Shown here in pieces: positions 12,217 through 24,600 of a stretch of 64,000 nt of DNA (the stretch's first letter is position 1; every line of letters begins with the position of its first letter). Source of the stretch: Coffea arabica (lineage: Eukaryota > Streptophyta > Magnoliopsida > Gentianales > Rubiaceae); the NCBI RefSeq assembly GCF_036785885.1, contig NC_092320.1:12649557-12713556 (forward strand), written 5' to 3'. A program made the position numbers and the translations under genes. The notes below the pieces were generated by a model. That model saw nothing but the letters and a program-made list of their open reading frames with translations. It searched no databases and was not told the origin of the DNA.

Positions 12217-12937
12217 CTAACTACTCGATCCATCTTGGTAAGAGTGCTCTGGCATAGTGCTAGGTGTAAGTATGAACTCACTTATCAGCTTTTGAACTTG
12301 TTCATCTTCCTGATAACTCTTTATCACCTCTTTCACCCATTCAGAAATAATACAGGTTTGCTCAGCATACTCCCCCTCCTCCTTGCTTGCCCTCCTGGAT
12401 AGTGCATCTGCAGCCACATTCTCCTTCCCTTTTTTGTAGTGTATCTTATAGTTCAATCCCATTAGCTGAGTAAGCTATATCTGTTGAAGTGGTATAGTGA
12501 TTCTTTGCTTCAGTAGATATTTTAGACTCTGATGATTTGTCCTGATGATGAAATGGTGTCCTTCCAAGTAATGCCTCCACTTGGTGATTGTAGCTACAGT
12601 GCTAGTATTTCTTTTTCATATACTCCATATTCTTGGGTCCGAGACTTTGGCTTAGATATGCAATAGGTCTCCCATCCTGCATAAGGATTGCCCTCATGCC
12701 TCCATAGCAAGCATCAGTTTGTATTATAAATGGCCTGTTGAAATCTCGTAAGGCCAGAACAGGAGTGCTGCATATGGCCAGTTTCAGCTTCTGAAATGCT
12801 TCCTCAGCTTCTTCATTCCAGTGAAATTCCTCCTTCCTTAGTAGTATTGTGAGAGGTTTTGCAATTGACCCATATCCCTTCACAAACTTCCTATAGTATC
12901 CAGTCAATCCCAAGAACCCCTTCAATTGCTTCGTTGC
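12217..12937 (-). pseudogene. Ty3/gypsy reverse transcriptase (3' end) and RNase H remnant
   Basis: The 12937-12602 frame holds KGFLGLTGYYRKF and PVLALRDFNRPFIIQTDA, hallmarks of the end of reverse transcriptase and the start of RNase H. A frame shift near 12605 is followed by WRHYLEGHHFIIRTNHQSL in another frame. An in-frame TAG at 12475-12477 precedes the KGKENVAADALSRR block. The catalytic YxDD region lies in the deleted part, so no functional enzyme can be made. Confidence 0.88.
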
Positions 12938-13114
12938 AGGAGCATTGCTATCCTCTTCACGTTATTGAGCTAATGATGTTGAGCTGATTTCCAGAAAAAG
13001 CGTGCTTCTTGAATTGCGCTTTTTGTTTCCCTCTTCTTCCAATATCACGCCTTCTTCTCTGCAACATCATGCTTTCAGCTCCTTGTGCCCCAAATGCTAG
13101 TTAGCTTCATGACA
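12933..13114 (-). repeat. 5' LTR fragment of the Ty3/gypsy element
   Basis: About 180 bp that match the right end of 10098-10631, with scattered substitutions and a 14-bp local duplication near 12968. The match starts at GTTGCAGGA (12933), where it abuts reverse transcriptase coding sequence. This marks an internal deletion joining the LTR to the middle of pol. Confidence 0.85.
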
Positions 13115-13119
13115 GAGAA

Positions 13120-16036
13120 TAACACCAATATATTTGTTCCCCAAACTTCGTCTTAATTCCTAGTACAATTTAGTTAGAGCTAGCTCCTCTGATTTTCTAT
13201 ATCCACATAATGAATAGTGGCTTTAAACATCTTGAGTACCACTACTGGGACCAACAATTTATTGTGACAATCAAGTCGCAGTTATTTATAGTCATGCATA
13301 TCATTTTTTGTTTCTCTGTTCATATAATTTGTTATGCATAACAACTTGAAAACAAGTAGTTGAAGCATCGCATTAATTAGTAACTTTGAGGTTTTAGAAC
13401 TCAAAAATAAATTTATTTTTATAAACTTTATTTAATCATAAGGCCCATAATAGAACTTGTCCATCCACAAAATGAATGTAATTTGTAAAATGAGATTCTA
13501 CAAAGTATCATAATCTAATTGGTTATAGCACACGTATAGCTATATGTACATTGAATTCTTCCATTTGTATGAACGCATCTAATTATGCTGTGATAAATCT
13601 ATAACTTCGAGATAGAAAACGCAGAGAACAAAAGACAAGGGAATCTTTATTTATTTGCATTCAAGCCTTGGGCTACATGTGGTTCTAAAATCTTAGGGCT
13701 GTCACTTTTTAGTTTTCAAATCATGCTGTTATGACTTGGCAATTGTTTGAGTTTATTAGATGTAAAAGGACATGAATAATCTTCACCACTGTACCATGGA
13801 ATCTACATTTGTCTAGTAAATCGTCATCATTAATAACTTGTGCTTCTTTAACCAAGACAAATCACAAATTAATGATGGGAAGGGGCGTAAGCATATTTCC
13901 ACAGTTGCCCTTAAAGGAAGTAAATGTTGGCTTATCACTATTTGAGGATGTCTACAAGAATTAATACAAAATATACGATCTGACGGATGAATATTTCATA
14001 GTTAATAAAACATAGGATGCGTATATACGAGATATGATATGTACATATATTATACAATTTTTTTTTGAAAAAGTATGATTAGAAGTTTGGTTTAAAAATA
14101 TATATTAGATAAAATTACGCATATGTACTCGTACATGAATAGCTTGAATACATTTGAAAGTTAAGAAATTGAATTGTGGTAATATTTACCATATTTTTCA
14201 AAGATTATACTATATTTATACCAATTTTAACTCTTAATATATGTATGAGACGTTAAATTTATTAAAGTTTTATCATCATATTACATTTATATGTATAAAT
14301 CTATAGAATTATGTTGTATGACATAGTTATTTTACATAAAACTAGGAGCACAAGTCATTGTCCTTACTTGAATTTTAATTTTTTTTTCAAAATTGAAATA
14401 TAATTTGTGAAGCATAATATATCAAAAGTTTATTATATGTTTTATATGATTAATTGAAAAGTAAAAATATTTTATAGAGTATTTTTGAAATGCACGAAAT
14501 ACGAAATTTTTTTGAAATTATATGTAAAAAATGTATTATACGAATATAATTCAAATATTTATTAACTATAGGGAATATTTTACTTTTTTTTAATTTTTTT
14601 TAACAAGGGAAATGTGGAATTTAAGAAATGGGGATGGGGTAGGGAGGTTAAAGGGAATATTTCACTGCGATTGGGGACATCATAGAAAGAACAAATTTTC
14701 AAGAAACGTGTATCTAAGTTGGAGTTAAGGAAAATCTGAGCTGAAATAATATACCCAGAATACACTTTAAAAAAGGAAAAGATCTTAAAAGCCTCTAACG
14801 ATCCATGCTCCCTCTAAAAGTAAAAAGAGATGATGGATTTAAGGAAAGAATGGAGTGCTGGAGGCTTTTTCAGAAACATCTTCCTTACAGAAATGTACCT
14901 AAAATGCCGTCTCTAATTTGGACTTAGGACTTGAACCTCTTGACTCACGACTTTCTCCTAGATTTTACATCGGCTTCAGAGGTCTGTCCAGTTTGAAATG
15001 TCTCTTGGACTTTCTTGAGCCCATTACGTAACTTTGAAACAGTAACTGCAACTTAAGGCCCGGTCTTATTGGGCTCGACGATATATAAAAAGATAAAAAA
15101 AATTCTGCCTCCCTTTCAGAGGATGGGTAGAATTTAAGTAGCATGAAAGGGTCAGGGGAAATTGATCTAGAACCTCTAGACTTTGGAATTTTAATCTCAG
15201 CCACTAGATCTAAAAATATTTTAGGTTGTAAATAGTCTTTAAAAATATCCATATCAAACTAACATCTATCTCTTTTCCCTTCCTCTTGTTATTATTATTA
15301 TTATTATTAATTTTTTTTTTTGGTGTGAATTAGGGGAAAGAAGAAGTGTCATGGGGAACTGAGATCTTAATCATCAATCTGGTTTTAAGATGGAAAACAA
15401 ATAGTTGAATAGTAATTGGTTTATATCAGCATTTCTTTGGTTAAAATTGATACCGAATTTTTTCCACAAGAATCTCATTTAATGAACGCCCATGCCAGCG
15501 CTAGCAGTATCTTGAGTCCAACTTCATGCAAATGCATTTTGTACGTCCTGGGATGTACTCATATCCAGAAAGGAAAATTTACATCCAATAATCGTCCAGA
15601 AGAATATCGCTGGAAATTGCGTGATGCACCTCAATCAAGAAACTCGAGTCCCATAAACTTACACGCGTTCAATAATAGGCCATTGCCGTCCAGGGCTTAG
15701 GGTTCCCTAATGATCGATGATGCCTTTTTGGACCATAAAATCATTTAATTTGTCTCCCAAAAAATCCAAGAATTATTGCCACGATCTGTTTCAAGTTTAA
15801 TTCGTCAAGAAATTGTGCATTGCTAATGCTAACCATATGTATGAAGTTTGATGGTTGCGACTTGTTGCTTTCAGACATTAATGGAAAATTAAATTCCAAC
15901 ACTGGACACCAATATACATATTTACACGCTGCAATATGATTGGGTTGCAATGATTTCTTGACGTCAAATTAAGCAATTAATGCAAGTCACTTTCAATTTG
16001 CACCTCATCCTCATCATGCAGTTCTGAACAATTCCA
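13120..16036. other. Intergenic, no gene recognised
   Basis: AT-rich sequence with an ATT repeat near 15290-15310. Short open frames near 14965-15252 and 15416-15700 have no recognisable domain, splice support or codon pattern and are treated as chance. Confidence 0.45.
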
Positions 16037-16111
16037 CAAGAAACTGGATGTGGGATTTCGCTAGCGAGCTGTTTAAACTCGTAGAGCCAAGAAACTGGAT
16101 GTGGGATTTCG
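16037..16111. repeat. 24-bp perfect direct repeat, 51 bp apart
   Basis: 16037-16060 and 16088-16111 are identical and start with CAAGAAACTGGATG. The 27-bp spacer contains the palindrome GTTTAAAC. It looks like a small local duplication. Confidence 0.8.
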
Positions 16112-17313
16112 TTAAAATTTGAAATGAAGTATAATGTACTGGATTAGATGACGTTAAAGTTTCAGGATAAAGAATATTACTAAAATAGAATTTTTATTTT
16201 GTTTTTTAAATTTCATTTTCACTTAAATTTTATAAAGTTTGTGAAAGTTATCATTATTGTCTTTTCACAGTTTTAAGGGAGGTAAGTGTAATTTTTCAAA
16301 CATTCGAAGAGGTGGTTGCAATTGTAAAAAATCTCAGGGAGGTTTTTGAAATTATCCCTAGCTTTTAAACATATAAAAAGAGAGGCTACGAAGCATGTGT
16401 GAAAAGCAAGAGGCGAATACCTCAACTCTCATACACTTGTCCTACGTTAGTTTGTCCTCGAAGTAAACGAACTTGAATAGTGGACATGCAGTGGTACTAG
16501 GTTCACTATTCTTGCACGATTAATTGATAAATGCAAGACTTTTCACTCCACATTGTACATGGAGAGAGCAGCTTCCCGTTGCCGCATCTCTCTTTCGCTC
16601 TCTCGCATGATTGGAATTCTACATACAGCCCCCATAATCATTTTTGGCTATCAGCAGTTTAAGTAGCTAGAATCGTACTGTACAAGTTAATTTGTGGCTA
16701 TCCCAAAGTAATCATGCTTAGTGATATGGAACAAATTTCAGCTGAAGAACATCAGTAATTAATGTAGCTGCTTAATTAACGTGACAGACATGGATGATGA
16801 AAATATGCTATGTAGCGAGGCTTAGGCATAAATGGAAAAACTTCTATGATATCAGCCAAACTATATTTGAAATGAAAAAGTGGTTGATCGATCGTGTATG
16901 AGAAGCGTCCTAAACCCCTTTTCACAATGATTGTACACTAGGGAACTTGGTGTTTTAAGGCCCCTTAACTTTATCAATCACTGCTAATACAAATCTATGG
17001 TCACAGATCAATAATATAGACTAGCTAGTGGTATTACACAATGATGCAATGTGAGGAATAAAAGTTATGTGCCCACTCAGTATGACAATGCGTGCTGCTG
17101 TGTACCACTCTAAAAAGGTCTGATTTTATCCTTAACAGTGTTCCAGACTATATATACCACTCAGTATGATTTTATCTCCTAATTTGGAGTTTCTATTTGG
17201 TCAGAAGCGCTAGAGTTATACGTCCAATAGTAGTAGCTTTAGTGCTAATTCTAATGTAGATATATGCATGCATATTTGAACTTAATTCATTCTTCACTAC
17301 GAGCAAATGTTTT

Positions 17314-17362
<49 letters not shown>

Positions 17363-17721
17363 GTACGTGCACCGTATTTGTGCAAAATAGATGTTATTGA
17401 AAATAATTTGTCATGATAGGAATATTGCTAGGACCCGTTGGGGGATGCAAGGAGACACCTCCAAAGATTTTAAGAATTTTTAAATATTTTTTTAAAAAAA
17501 ATTAAAAGTTTTTCTTTTTCATCCTTACGACTATTAGATTGTGTCCCCAAAATTTTAAAAATCCTTCTGTTTCCCTTTGACACGTTTAAATTTTTTACTT
17601 ATAGCCTTAAAAATATTAAACTTTGCCCATGGAACTTTCATAACAATGTCCCCCCCCCCCCCCCCACACCCCAAAAAAAAAAAGGGAAAGTAAAAAATTA
17701 GAACCTTTAATCGTACGAGTT
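16112..17721. other. Intergenic with AT microsatellite and C tract
   Basis: No gene recognised. An (AT)n microsatellite of about 21 units lies at 17318-17360. A run of about 17 C occurs at 17649-17665, followed by an A run. Confidence 0.5.
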
Positions 17722-17962
17722 ATTATGTTGACACCCCAACAACACACTTAGGATTCTCGGTAATATATTTTCTATGCCAATCCAATGCCATCAATAGTGT
17801 TGCGCCAAGTATCATGTTATTATTTACACTTTAATTTTTTAATAATTTAATTTGATTTGATTTAACACAAATATAAATAATAATATGACACTTGGTACAA
17901 TACTATTGGTGGCATAGAAAACATGTCACCGAGGATCCCAAGTGCCAACAACAGCATTAACC
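17722..17962. mobile_element. Hairpin-forming MITE (about 100-bp inverted arms)
   Basis: The left arm, from about 17722 to 17832, and the right arm, from about 17872 to 17962, are inverted copies of one another with scattered mismatches. Matching pairs include TTTTCTATGCCA against TGGCATAGAAAA and CCAAGTATCATG against ATGACACTTGG. A short AT-rich loop separates them. No coding capacity exists. The transcript would fold into a long imperfect stem. The family is not identified, and no clear target duplication was found. Confidence 0.7.
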
Positions 17963-19139
17963 CAAGACAACATCGTATGGGGGTGATGTTCCTATTCTAA
18001 CAACAGTGATGTATCTTCAATCCATTTATGTACAGCGGGCAACGCACTCAAATCACGTCCAAGTGCATCATTAGTCGCTAGAAATACGAGTACTGTAACC
18101 CATGGCTAACGTGTATAAAGCATTATTTCTCCATGAAACTTGACCAAGCAAATCCCGTTATTTTAATGCCTAAGTGGGATTGGACTGTCTAGTGAGAATT
18201 ACTACTAATAACAAGGGGGAAAAAGATTACTTTTGAGGGTATTTTTTGGGTCCATCTTTCCGGGATTTGGTTTTTCCTCTTGCATTTGTGCCTTCGTCAA
18301 CATAAGAAGTTAAAGAATACCAATAATGTAGCCTATCGACTTCAATTAGAGGCATGGTACGACCACCACTCGCCGCATCAGGGCACTACACGTGTTATAT
18401 TACGTTTCTTGGATTGAATGCTAATGGCTCTGCAGGTTTCACCTGTAATACTTGACATTAGAGTAGTACTTACTCTGATTCGGTGAAGTTAATTATGTTA
18501 CATCTATTCCAGTTTCTCTCAGAAATGGATTCAAGAGTGTTGAGGACAATTATTCATGAAGCTATTACGTTATCTCTCTATTCAAGAATATAACCAACTT
18601 AGTCACCAGTCAGGTCTTGGTGTGTTTGTGCAGAATATAGCAAAAGGAATTTGTTTCAAAACTAATGCAACAAAAGATAACCGAAAGAAATTTAAGAAAC
18701 GCCATCAGTATGTATGGAAAATGGAAGTTCTATATTGCCATTCATCTCAAGAAATATATACATTTCCGGGAATCTTTAACAAAATGGAAACCTTATCAAC
18801 TACTACTAGAAAATAATAACCACACCCCACAAAAAGGGTTCAATCCAAACAGAACCGATACCAATTCTAGGAGTCCAAACCTTAGAAAATCAGTTCTCAA
18901 CTGAAAACTTTTCTTTTCTTCTTACTTTCAAGATTCTTTGAGTGATATTTGGCATTTTCCAGAACTCTTCAGCACCCCGAACTACTCATTTGTGTCATTT
19001 CTTGAAAAGCATACGCATCAGCCGGTCTCAAAGTGATGGTGTAAGAAAGATTAATCTAGTACAAAATACCAAAATCCAGAAGAATTCATATGGACTTTTT
19101 TTTTTTTTTTTTTTTTTTTGGTGAAAAGAAAGTAGACTA
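17963..19139. other. Intergenic, 3' flank of the GDU gene
   Basis: No gene is supported. Short overlapping open frames at 18556-18904 lack any known domain. A run of 22 T at 19098-19119 lies just downstream of the GDU stop codon. Confidence 0.45.
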
Positions 19140-19685
19140 CTAGACCTGATGGTCCTGATTTGTAGTCTCAGCATGATGATCAGCATCCATGTTGGTCAAT
19201 TCCACCTGGCTGAGCCCAATTTCTTGCTTCTTTTCCTCACTTTCTCGTCCTGATTTTTCACTGCTTTCACTGCTACAGGAGCTATTACTAGTAGTACCAA
19301 AAGATGATGCTCTACTAGACATTGGTGTAGCCAACCAAGTAGGCTTCTCTTGACCAGGCATGATCACAAGAAACTTCTCTTCAAAAACTCGTACACCTGG
19401 TTTTTTCAAATCACCATCGGAACCATCTTCATTGGACTCACCAGCCTCAAGGTCTCTTTCATTGTTTGCACCGCCTTCGAGATATCCCGAGAGTCTCCAG
19501 TATGAGCAAGCCAGAATTAAAAGAGCAAAAGCTATGAGTCCCAACATGGCTGCTAGTCCTCCAAAGAGGTATGGCACCGGCGAGTGCCATGGTGACCGCG
19601 TCGCCGGGGTCGATGCCACTGATGGGCTTTGTGCAATTGTCATTGTTTTCTCAGCTGAAGTATGAATTCTGAAATTTACATTCAT
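19140..19685 (-). CDS. GDU: GLUTAMINE DUMPER family protein
   Basis: A single-exon gene of 181 residues. One membrane segment (about 37-61) sits in the family signature PWHSPVPYLFGGLAAMLGL followed by CSYWRLSG. The cytosolic part holds VIMPGQEKPTWLATP (107-121), which corresponds to the VIMAG motif of the family. Known GDU proteins raise amino-acid export across the plasma membrane and interact with LOG2-type ubiquitin ligases; this is family knowledge. Here Ala of VIMAG is Pro. The tail is Ser/Glu-rich. The first Met gives 36 residues before the membrane segment. Met15 (19643) is an alternative start that is closer in length to some relatives. No damage is seen, and the gene stands alone. 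Confidence 0.93.
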   Translation of the reverse strand: MNVNFRIHTSAEKTMTIAQSPSVASTPATRSPWHSPVPYLFGGLAAMLGLIAFALLILACSYWRLSGYLEGGANNERDLEAGESNEDGSDGDLKKPGVRVFEEKFLVIMPGQEKPTWLATPMSSRASSFGTTSNSSCSSESSEKSGRESEEKKQEIGLSQVELTNMDADHHAETTNQDHQV

Positions 19686-19826
19686 TTTTCAAGAATTAAA
19701 AAAAATGTGTTTTTTATGGTATATTTTGTCACTAAAGATGAAGGGGAAGCCTAGAAATTGGTGGTGGTGATAGGAGGAGGAGGTGAAAAGGGTGAACTGA
19801 GGAGGCAAATGTGGATGGAGGTGGTG

Positions 19827-19833
19827 ATTTATA
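19827..19833 (-). promoter_or_regulatory. TATA box of the GDU gene
   Basis: Reads TATAAAT on the minus strand, about 140 bp upstream of the first Met codon. Position and sequence suit a plant core promoter with a leader of about 110 nt. Confidence 0.45.
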
Positions 19834-21441
19834 GGGGAGAAGAGGAGGTAGTTTTGGGTATTGGGGTAAGTGACTTGATAGAGTAAGAGAGAGATGGAGT
19901 GCGAAGCAGAGGTGGGAGTTTTGTAATTTTGGTGAACTATGTCGTCATCTGCATGAGAAATGGGGTCTACAATGTTTATGCTTTTTTGCATCTAAACAAT
20001 GTAGAGTGGGATTGGAATGCCCTTGAAAGCAAAAAGGTGTAACTGGTTTTGGTGATGATATCATGAAAAGAATCACATCAAATTGTGGGTCGGGTGCAAA
20101 TATGCGAATTTAATCGAGTTTGATTTGATGTTGTTAGCGTTTTTGTAAGGGGGAATCGAATATTAATGTAGTTTGGCATGTGTAGAATCCAATGACTTTT
20201 TTTTTTTTCTTGTATTTCTGAAAATTAAAGGTGTTTCACAACCAAAAGGGAATTAGCCTGGATTAATAAACGTGGATACGATTATGATTCTCATGTTGCC
20301 AGTGGGGTTTATCTAGACTGGTTATTTGTGGGAATTAACAGTGCTTAGTATTCATCATCAGTAACTAAGATAAATTTGTTAATGGTTTCATTTCTAATTT
20401 TTGATGCATGAAACTCAGAACATTGAAATAATTTCGATCATCATACGCACAATACACCAATACCTTTTTGGAATATAAAATATATGAGATGTTTACAGAA
20501 AAGATGTGGCATCAGAAATCCTCCCACTGTAACAAAAATTGTGGAGGTTTCTGTTCTAATATGATGAGATCAGAGATCAGTCAGTACTAAATTCTAAGAA
20601 GTTTCTGTTGCTCAATCAATTGCTTTGCGGTGTTATAAAGAGATAAGGCAAGAAATGTGGATGATTAGATTCTGTCACAAGCAAATGTTTCCCTATTGAG
20701 CTTACAGCTTCTACCACTGTTGAAGACTTCTTCCATCTCTTCTTTATTAAGGAGGCATATTCTATTGGCTTTCAAGTTTCATCGCAGTTAGACAATTTGG
20801 CAGTAAGTTTATTCCTACATGAAACTACTCCAATAGCTGCACGCATCTTCCTTTCTAAGATGCTTTAATTGCTGTAAAGAACAACTCAGGATAATCAAAA
20901 GCTGGAGGAGCCAAAAGGGGGCCAGCAGCTGCACATTTCGTTTCTCAATTAGTATGATTCATATCCTTACATAGGAACTTAGCTAACCTCCTATATATAT
21001 ATACAAGGGTTCCATAAGGGAGGCATCCATAGAAGGCATAGAAGCCAACCTTACAAGAAATGAATAATCTTCGAGCGAGCAATGTACGCAAATTGCATAA
21101 ACGTTCGGTATATCACCTCAACAATTTTTACCTAAATGAGACGGTTTCCATAGAATTTTGGCTACCTAATAGGATTGGTACATTTTTTTGTACAAAATCT
21201 TGATCCCTAAAATAGATATGATTTGATTCAATTTTGTTTTCTTACACATCAACCCCATGTGGAGGGAGTGTACCATTATTATAATTATTACGAAAACTAT
21301 TTTCTTTGCGTGAAAAACTTCTGCTATTATACAATTATGTTCTTGGAGCTTCTAAGATTTTGCCCTGAAAGCAACATAACTCGGTCTGATTGTATTCCTA
21401 AATCTTTCTTATCATAATTTTTTGACAGAAGAAACCAAGTG
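19834..21441. other. Intergenic, upstream of GDU
   Basis: Contains the likely GDU promoter region. No other gene, RNA or repeat with clear ends was recognised. Confidence 0.45.
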
Positions 21442-21461
21442 AATTAGAGCCCCACAAGTCC

Positions 21462-21597
21462 CACATCGGCTTGGAGGGTTTGGGGTTAGGATATTAGTCT
21501 CCTCAGGAACCACATAAATTACCGGTTTTTGTGATTTTCTGTGGATTAAGGTTAGTAAACTACTGTAAAAGTCTTTATGCTTTGGTAAAAAAAAAAA
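21462..21597 (+). mobile_element. Short retroposon with A tail and 20-bp target duplication
   Basis: A 136-bp insert that ends in an A run (about 21587-21599) is flanked by the perfect 20-bp direct repeat AATTAGAGCCCCACAAGTCC at 21442-21461 and 21598-21617. The tail plus long duplication marks LINE-type retroposition. I find no tRNA-type A or B box, so it may be a 5'-truncated SINE or LINE end, or a retroposed small transcript. The source is unknown. Confidence 0.85.
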
Positions 21598-21617
21598 AAT
21601 TAGAGCCCCACAAGTCC

Positions 21618-24600
21618 TTGGTACTTCCCGAAATTGGATCCAACATGGCTAGATCAATAATCATGGAGCAACAACAAAATGGCCCCAATTTGACATCACC
21701 CCATCTCCAAGTGCATTGATTCATTTCATGTCCTGTTGTTCTCAGCTCTCGTGTCTCAGCATCCTAGTCATCCACTCACCATTAATTAAATACAACTAAA
21801 TTCTTAGTCATCTGCATACAGCTTTTGGTTCTGTTCTGTATATATAGCCCCTCAACAAACATCCCGCAGATGTAAAAAGGCCAATTTTCTTCTGATGAAA
21901 TTTTCATCTGCAAATTGTAAAGCCTGGAACGGTTTCCAAAGGCCATTCGACGGTTACCTGTCACAAAGGAGAGCTTAATAATCGGAGATTGTGGCGGGAT
22001 GGGTGAGGGCTAAGAAGCTTTTATGGCGGGCCGTTTTGCTTCACGACATAACGCATGTAACACCGTCTGTAAAGACATCAAGCGGTTACCAAGATTTGAT
22101 GTCATCTTGCTATTTTCTAGTAGTATTTTTTTCGCAACTCTCCATCACGCTGTTTTGCATGGCTGCTTAGGCTCTGCAAATTTTTGTCCTGATTCCCTTG
22201 TTGCATTTCCGATAATTGTAAACTGCTCTCCGTCTTTTTTATTTTGGACGTACCCATGCACGGATTTGAAAGAGGATCCAGAACAAATACTGAAATGAAA
22301 AAAAAAATGAAATTTTCTGGCTTGAATTTGTAATGATTGAGACCAATTGGGGCATAAAATGGTTCCAGATTCCAATTTTCCATTCACGTCAGGCATTTTT
22401 ACCTTAACCATCAGTTCTTTCATCTCTGAAATTGTATGAATCATGCATGCAGATGTTAGGAAAGTTAACCAAGTGATGTCAAAGAAGGCTGCAATATACG
22501 GCAATTATTAAAATGGAAGTCGTTGTTGTGATTCTAAAAGTTACAGACCGCTCTCCACTACTTTTTTTTTTTTTTTAATATTATCATTTTCCTATCTCCA
22601 CTGCTGATTTGTAAATACTAGTGCAAATTTTTTTAAATAAAAAAAAAATTTTTAATCGATGTTACTAACGTTGGAGGGAGTGTTATATACATTATCTAGC
22701 TACAATATGAATCTGATATGACTTGAGCCCATAATTTTTTTTTCTCTCTCTCTCAAAAACTCTGATTCCAATATGTCTTTTCTAGTTGCGCATCTATTTT
22801 TAGGTTATGAAAAATAACATGCATCTCATTTTTAATATTCCCACGTCTATCCCATTATCCCACCTATATCCCCCGAGTGAAGAACAGATACTTAAGGAGT
22901 ATCTTCGCATGAAAGTTACAGGAAATCTAATCCAAGGCTCCGAGCTTATATTCTAAAACTAAAAGAAGAAACAGATGAGCCACCTTTCCCACATTATAGC
23001 ATTTACAAATGAAATTTCATGATAAAGCTTGATCACGTATGATCATCTCGAGGTGGTCTGGATTATTACACAACTTGAGAGAATGGAAAATGGGACCCCT
23101 GAAAAACTATGCGATTCTTTCAATGTCCCCTCCACTATAACCATTGCATTTTACTACTACAAAAATAACAAACAGTAGTACGAAGCAGCCAGCCAGCTTG
23201 TGTTGTTTACAAAATCAACAAAAACCACCCCCTATCCCTGCGAACAAATTTGTGATCATTTCAACGGTGCGGGCCCTTGAGGTTTGAACTAGTACTCAAA
23301 GCAAATTGACCCCACATCCATTTCAGCTCGGGGGATCCCCACATCACATCGTCGATTCGTCACCCTCCACCATTTCGCACTTCCACCACCCCTACGTACA
23401 CGCCAAGGACAATTGGATATTCTTTTGGCTACGAAAGGTTATCCAAGCCCTGGTTACTTAGTTGGATTCTTGGAGCTTAAACCTTACTATTTTCTATCCA
23501 ATTTATAATTTCTATAAGAATAAAATAAAATTCCGATACCTGTATCATATTAAACCTCAAATGCAGCAAATGAATAAGTTGTTACTTTTTAGCTACCAGA
23601 AATTGGCATTTTGGATCACTTGTGATGTATACCTCAAACTATGACTGCATTTGTTGTTTTTCCATTAATTTCTGGCAAAGTGATTTTCTTAAAAAATACC
23701 ACTCATAATTTGAATTCTTCTCAAACATAACTCCCATAACTTGATTTCTCAAGTGTACGTGCGTAATAACATTGAACCAAATCGACTCACATTCGATTAA
23801 ATCCTTCTCTACTATCATCATATTCAGGTTCAAATTTTGTGTCTAACAGTTAGGGATTGGAATGGCGCAGGAGAGGTGGGAAGTGTAAAGCAAATGACAA
23901 AGGTACCCTACGATGCAGCATATATCAATTTCCTTTGCGTGTACTAAAATTCAAATCTGTCCCTTTTTGCATTAACATCTCGTACTATAAGATTACATGG
24001 TACAATCAATTGAAGGAAAAAATTTTTAGCGACACGTGGAAGCTGTGAGTGTGACTACGCAACACCACAAACCATAAAAATAACTTACTCGAAGAAAAAT
24101 AAGAATATATTTTTCATCAGTTCATACTGAATCCCACTCACTTGTATATTTAAAGCTTTAAACGAAATTGAATGAGACTAATCTCGAGTTAAATATAGCC
24201 TAGCCTAGGGCTTACTTTTCCTTTTCCCGCCTTATCGTTTTGTCCTAGTTAAAGCGGCCTAGGCTTGCAAATTATTGCTTTGTCCGAGTTAATACTACGA
24301 ATGTGTACCATGTAATAAGAATCCAAGAATAGTGTGAAAAGAGAGATAAGACTTTAATTGTGGATAATTACGTAGATATTCAATTTACACCAACTGGATT
24401 TTTTTTCTTCTTTTTGGGAAGCTATGTAGTACCCACTAATAATGAAGTGGGGTACCGCCAATTGGTTATTATTTTGGCTGCTGTCTTTTCTTAAGTAGCT
24501 TTTAGTCAGAATAATTAAGGCTAAATAATAGCAAATGAAAAGTTTGTTAAAGCTCAAAGTAAAATAATAGGATCGTGAACTTTGTAATGAATAAACAATT

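Larger units (their letters stand above)
10098..13114 (-). mobile_element. Decayed Ty3/gypsy LTR retrotransposon with 5-bp TSD
   Basis: The element is bounded by the direct repeat GAGAA at 10093-10097 and 13115-13119. Its termini are TGTGATGATATC on the left and CTTCATGACA on the right, so it starts TGTCATG and ends CA in its own (minus) orientation. The left LTR (3' LTR) is complete at 10098-10631 and is preceded on the minus strand by a purine tract AAAGGGGAAG, the expected polypurine primer. The 5' LTR is cut to about 180 bp. In element order the interior holds a C-terminal reverse transcriptase piece, RNase H, integrase and a chromodomain-like tail, all broken by stops and shifts. gag, protease, primer-binding site and most of reverse transcriptase are missing. 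The tail resembles that of chromoviruses. Confidence 0.92.

Noticed and set aside
18556..18904. Overlapping plus-strand frames downstream of GDU
   Set aside because: Low-complexity composition, no domain and no promoter or splice support.
21459..21470. TCCCACATCG, the plant snRNA promoter element
   Set aside because: The motif is formed at the junction of the target duplication and the retroposon, and no snRNA-like sequence follows at the expected distance.
22145..22504. 119-codon minus-strand open frame
   Set aside because: No recognisable domain, no neighbouring exon in phase and an ordinary AT-rich intergenic setting.
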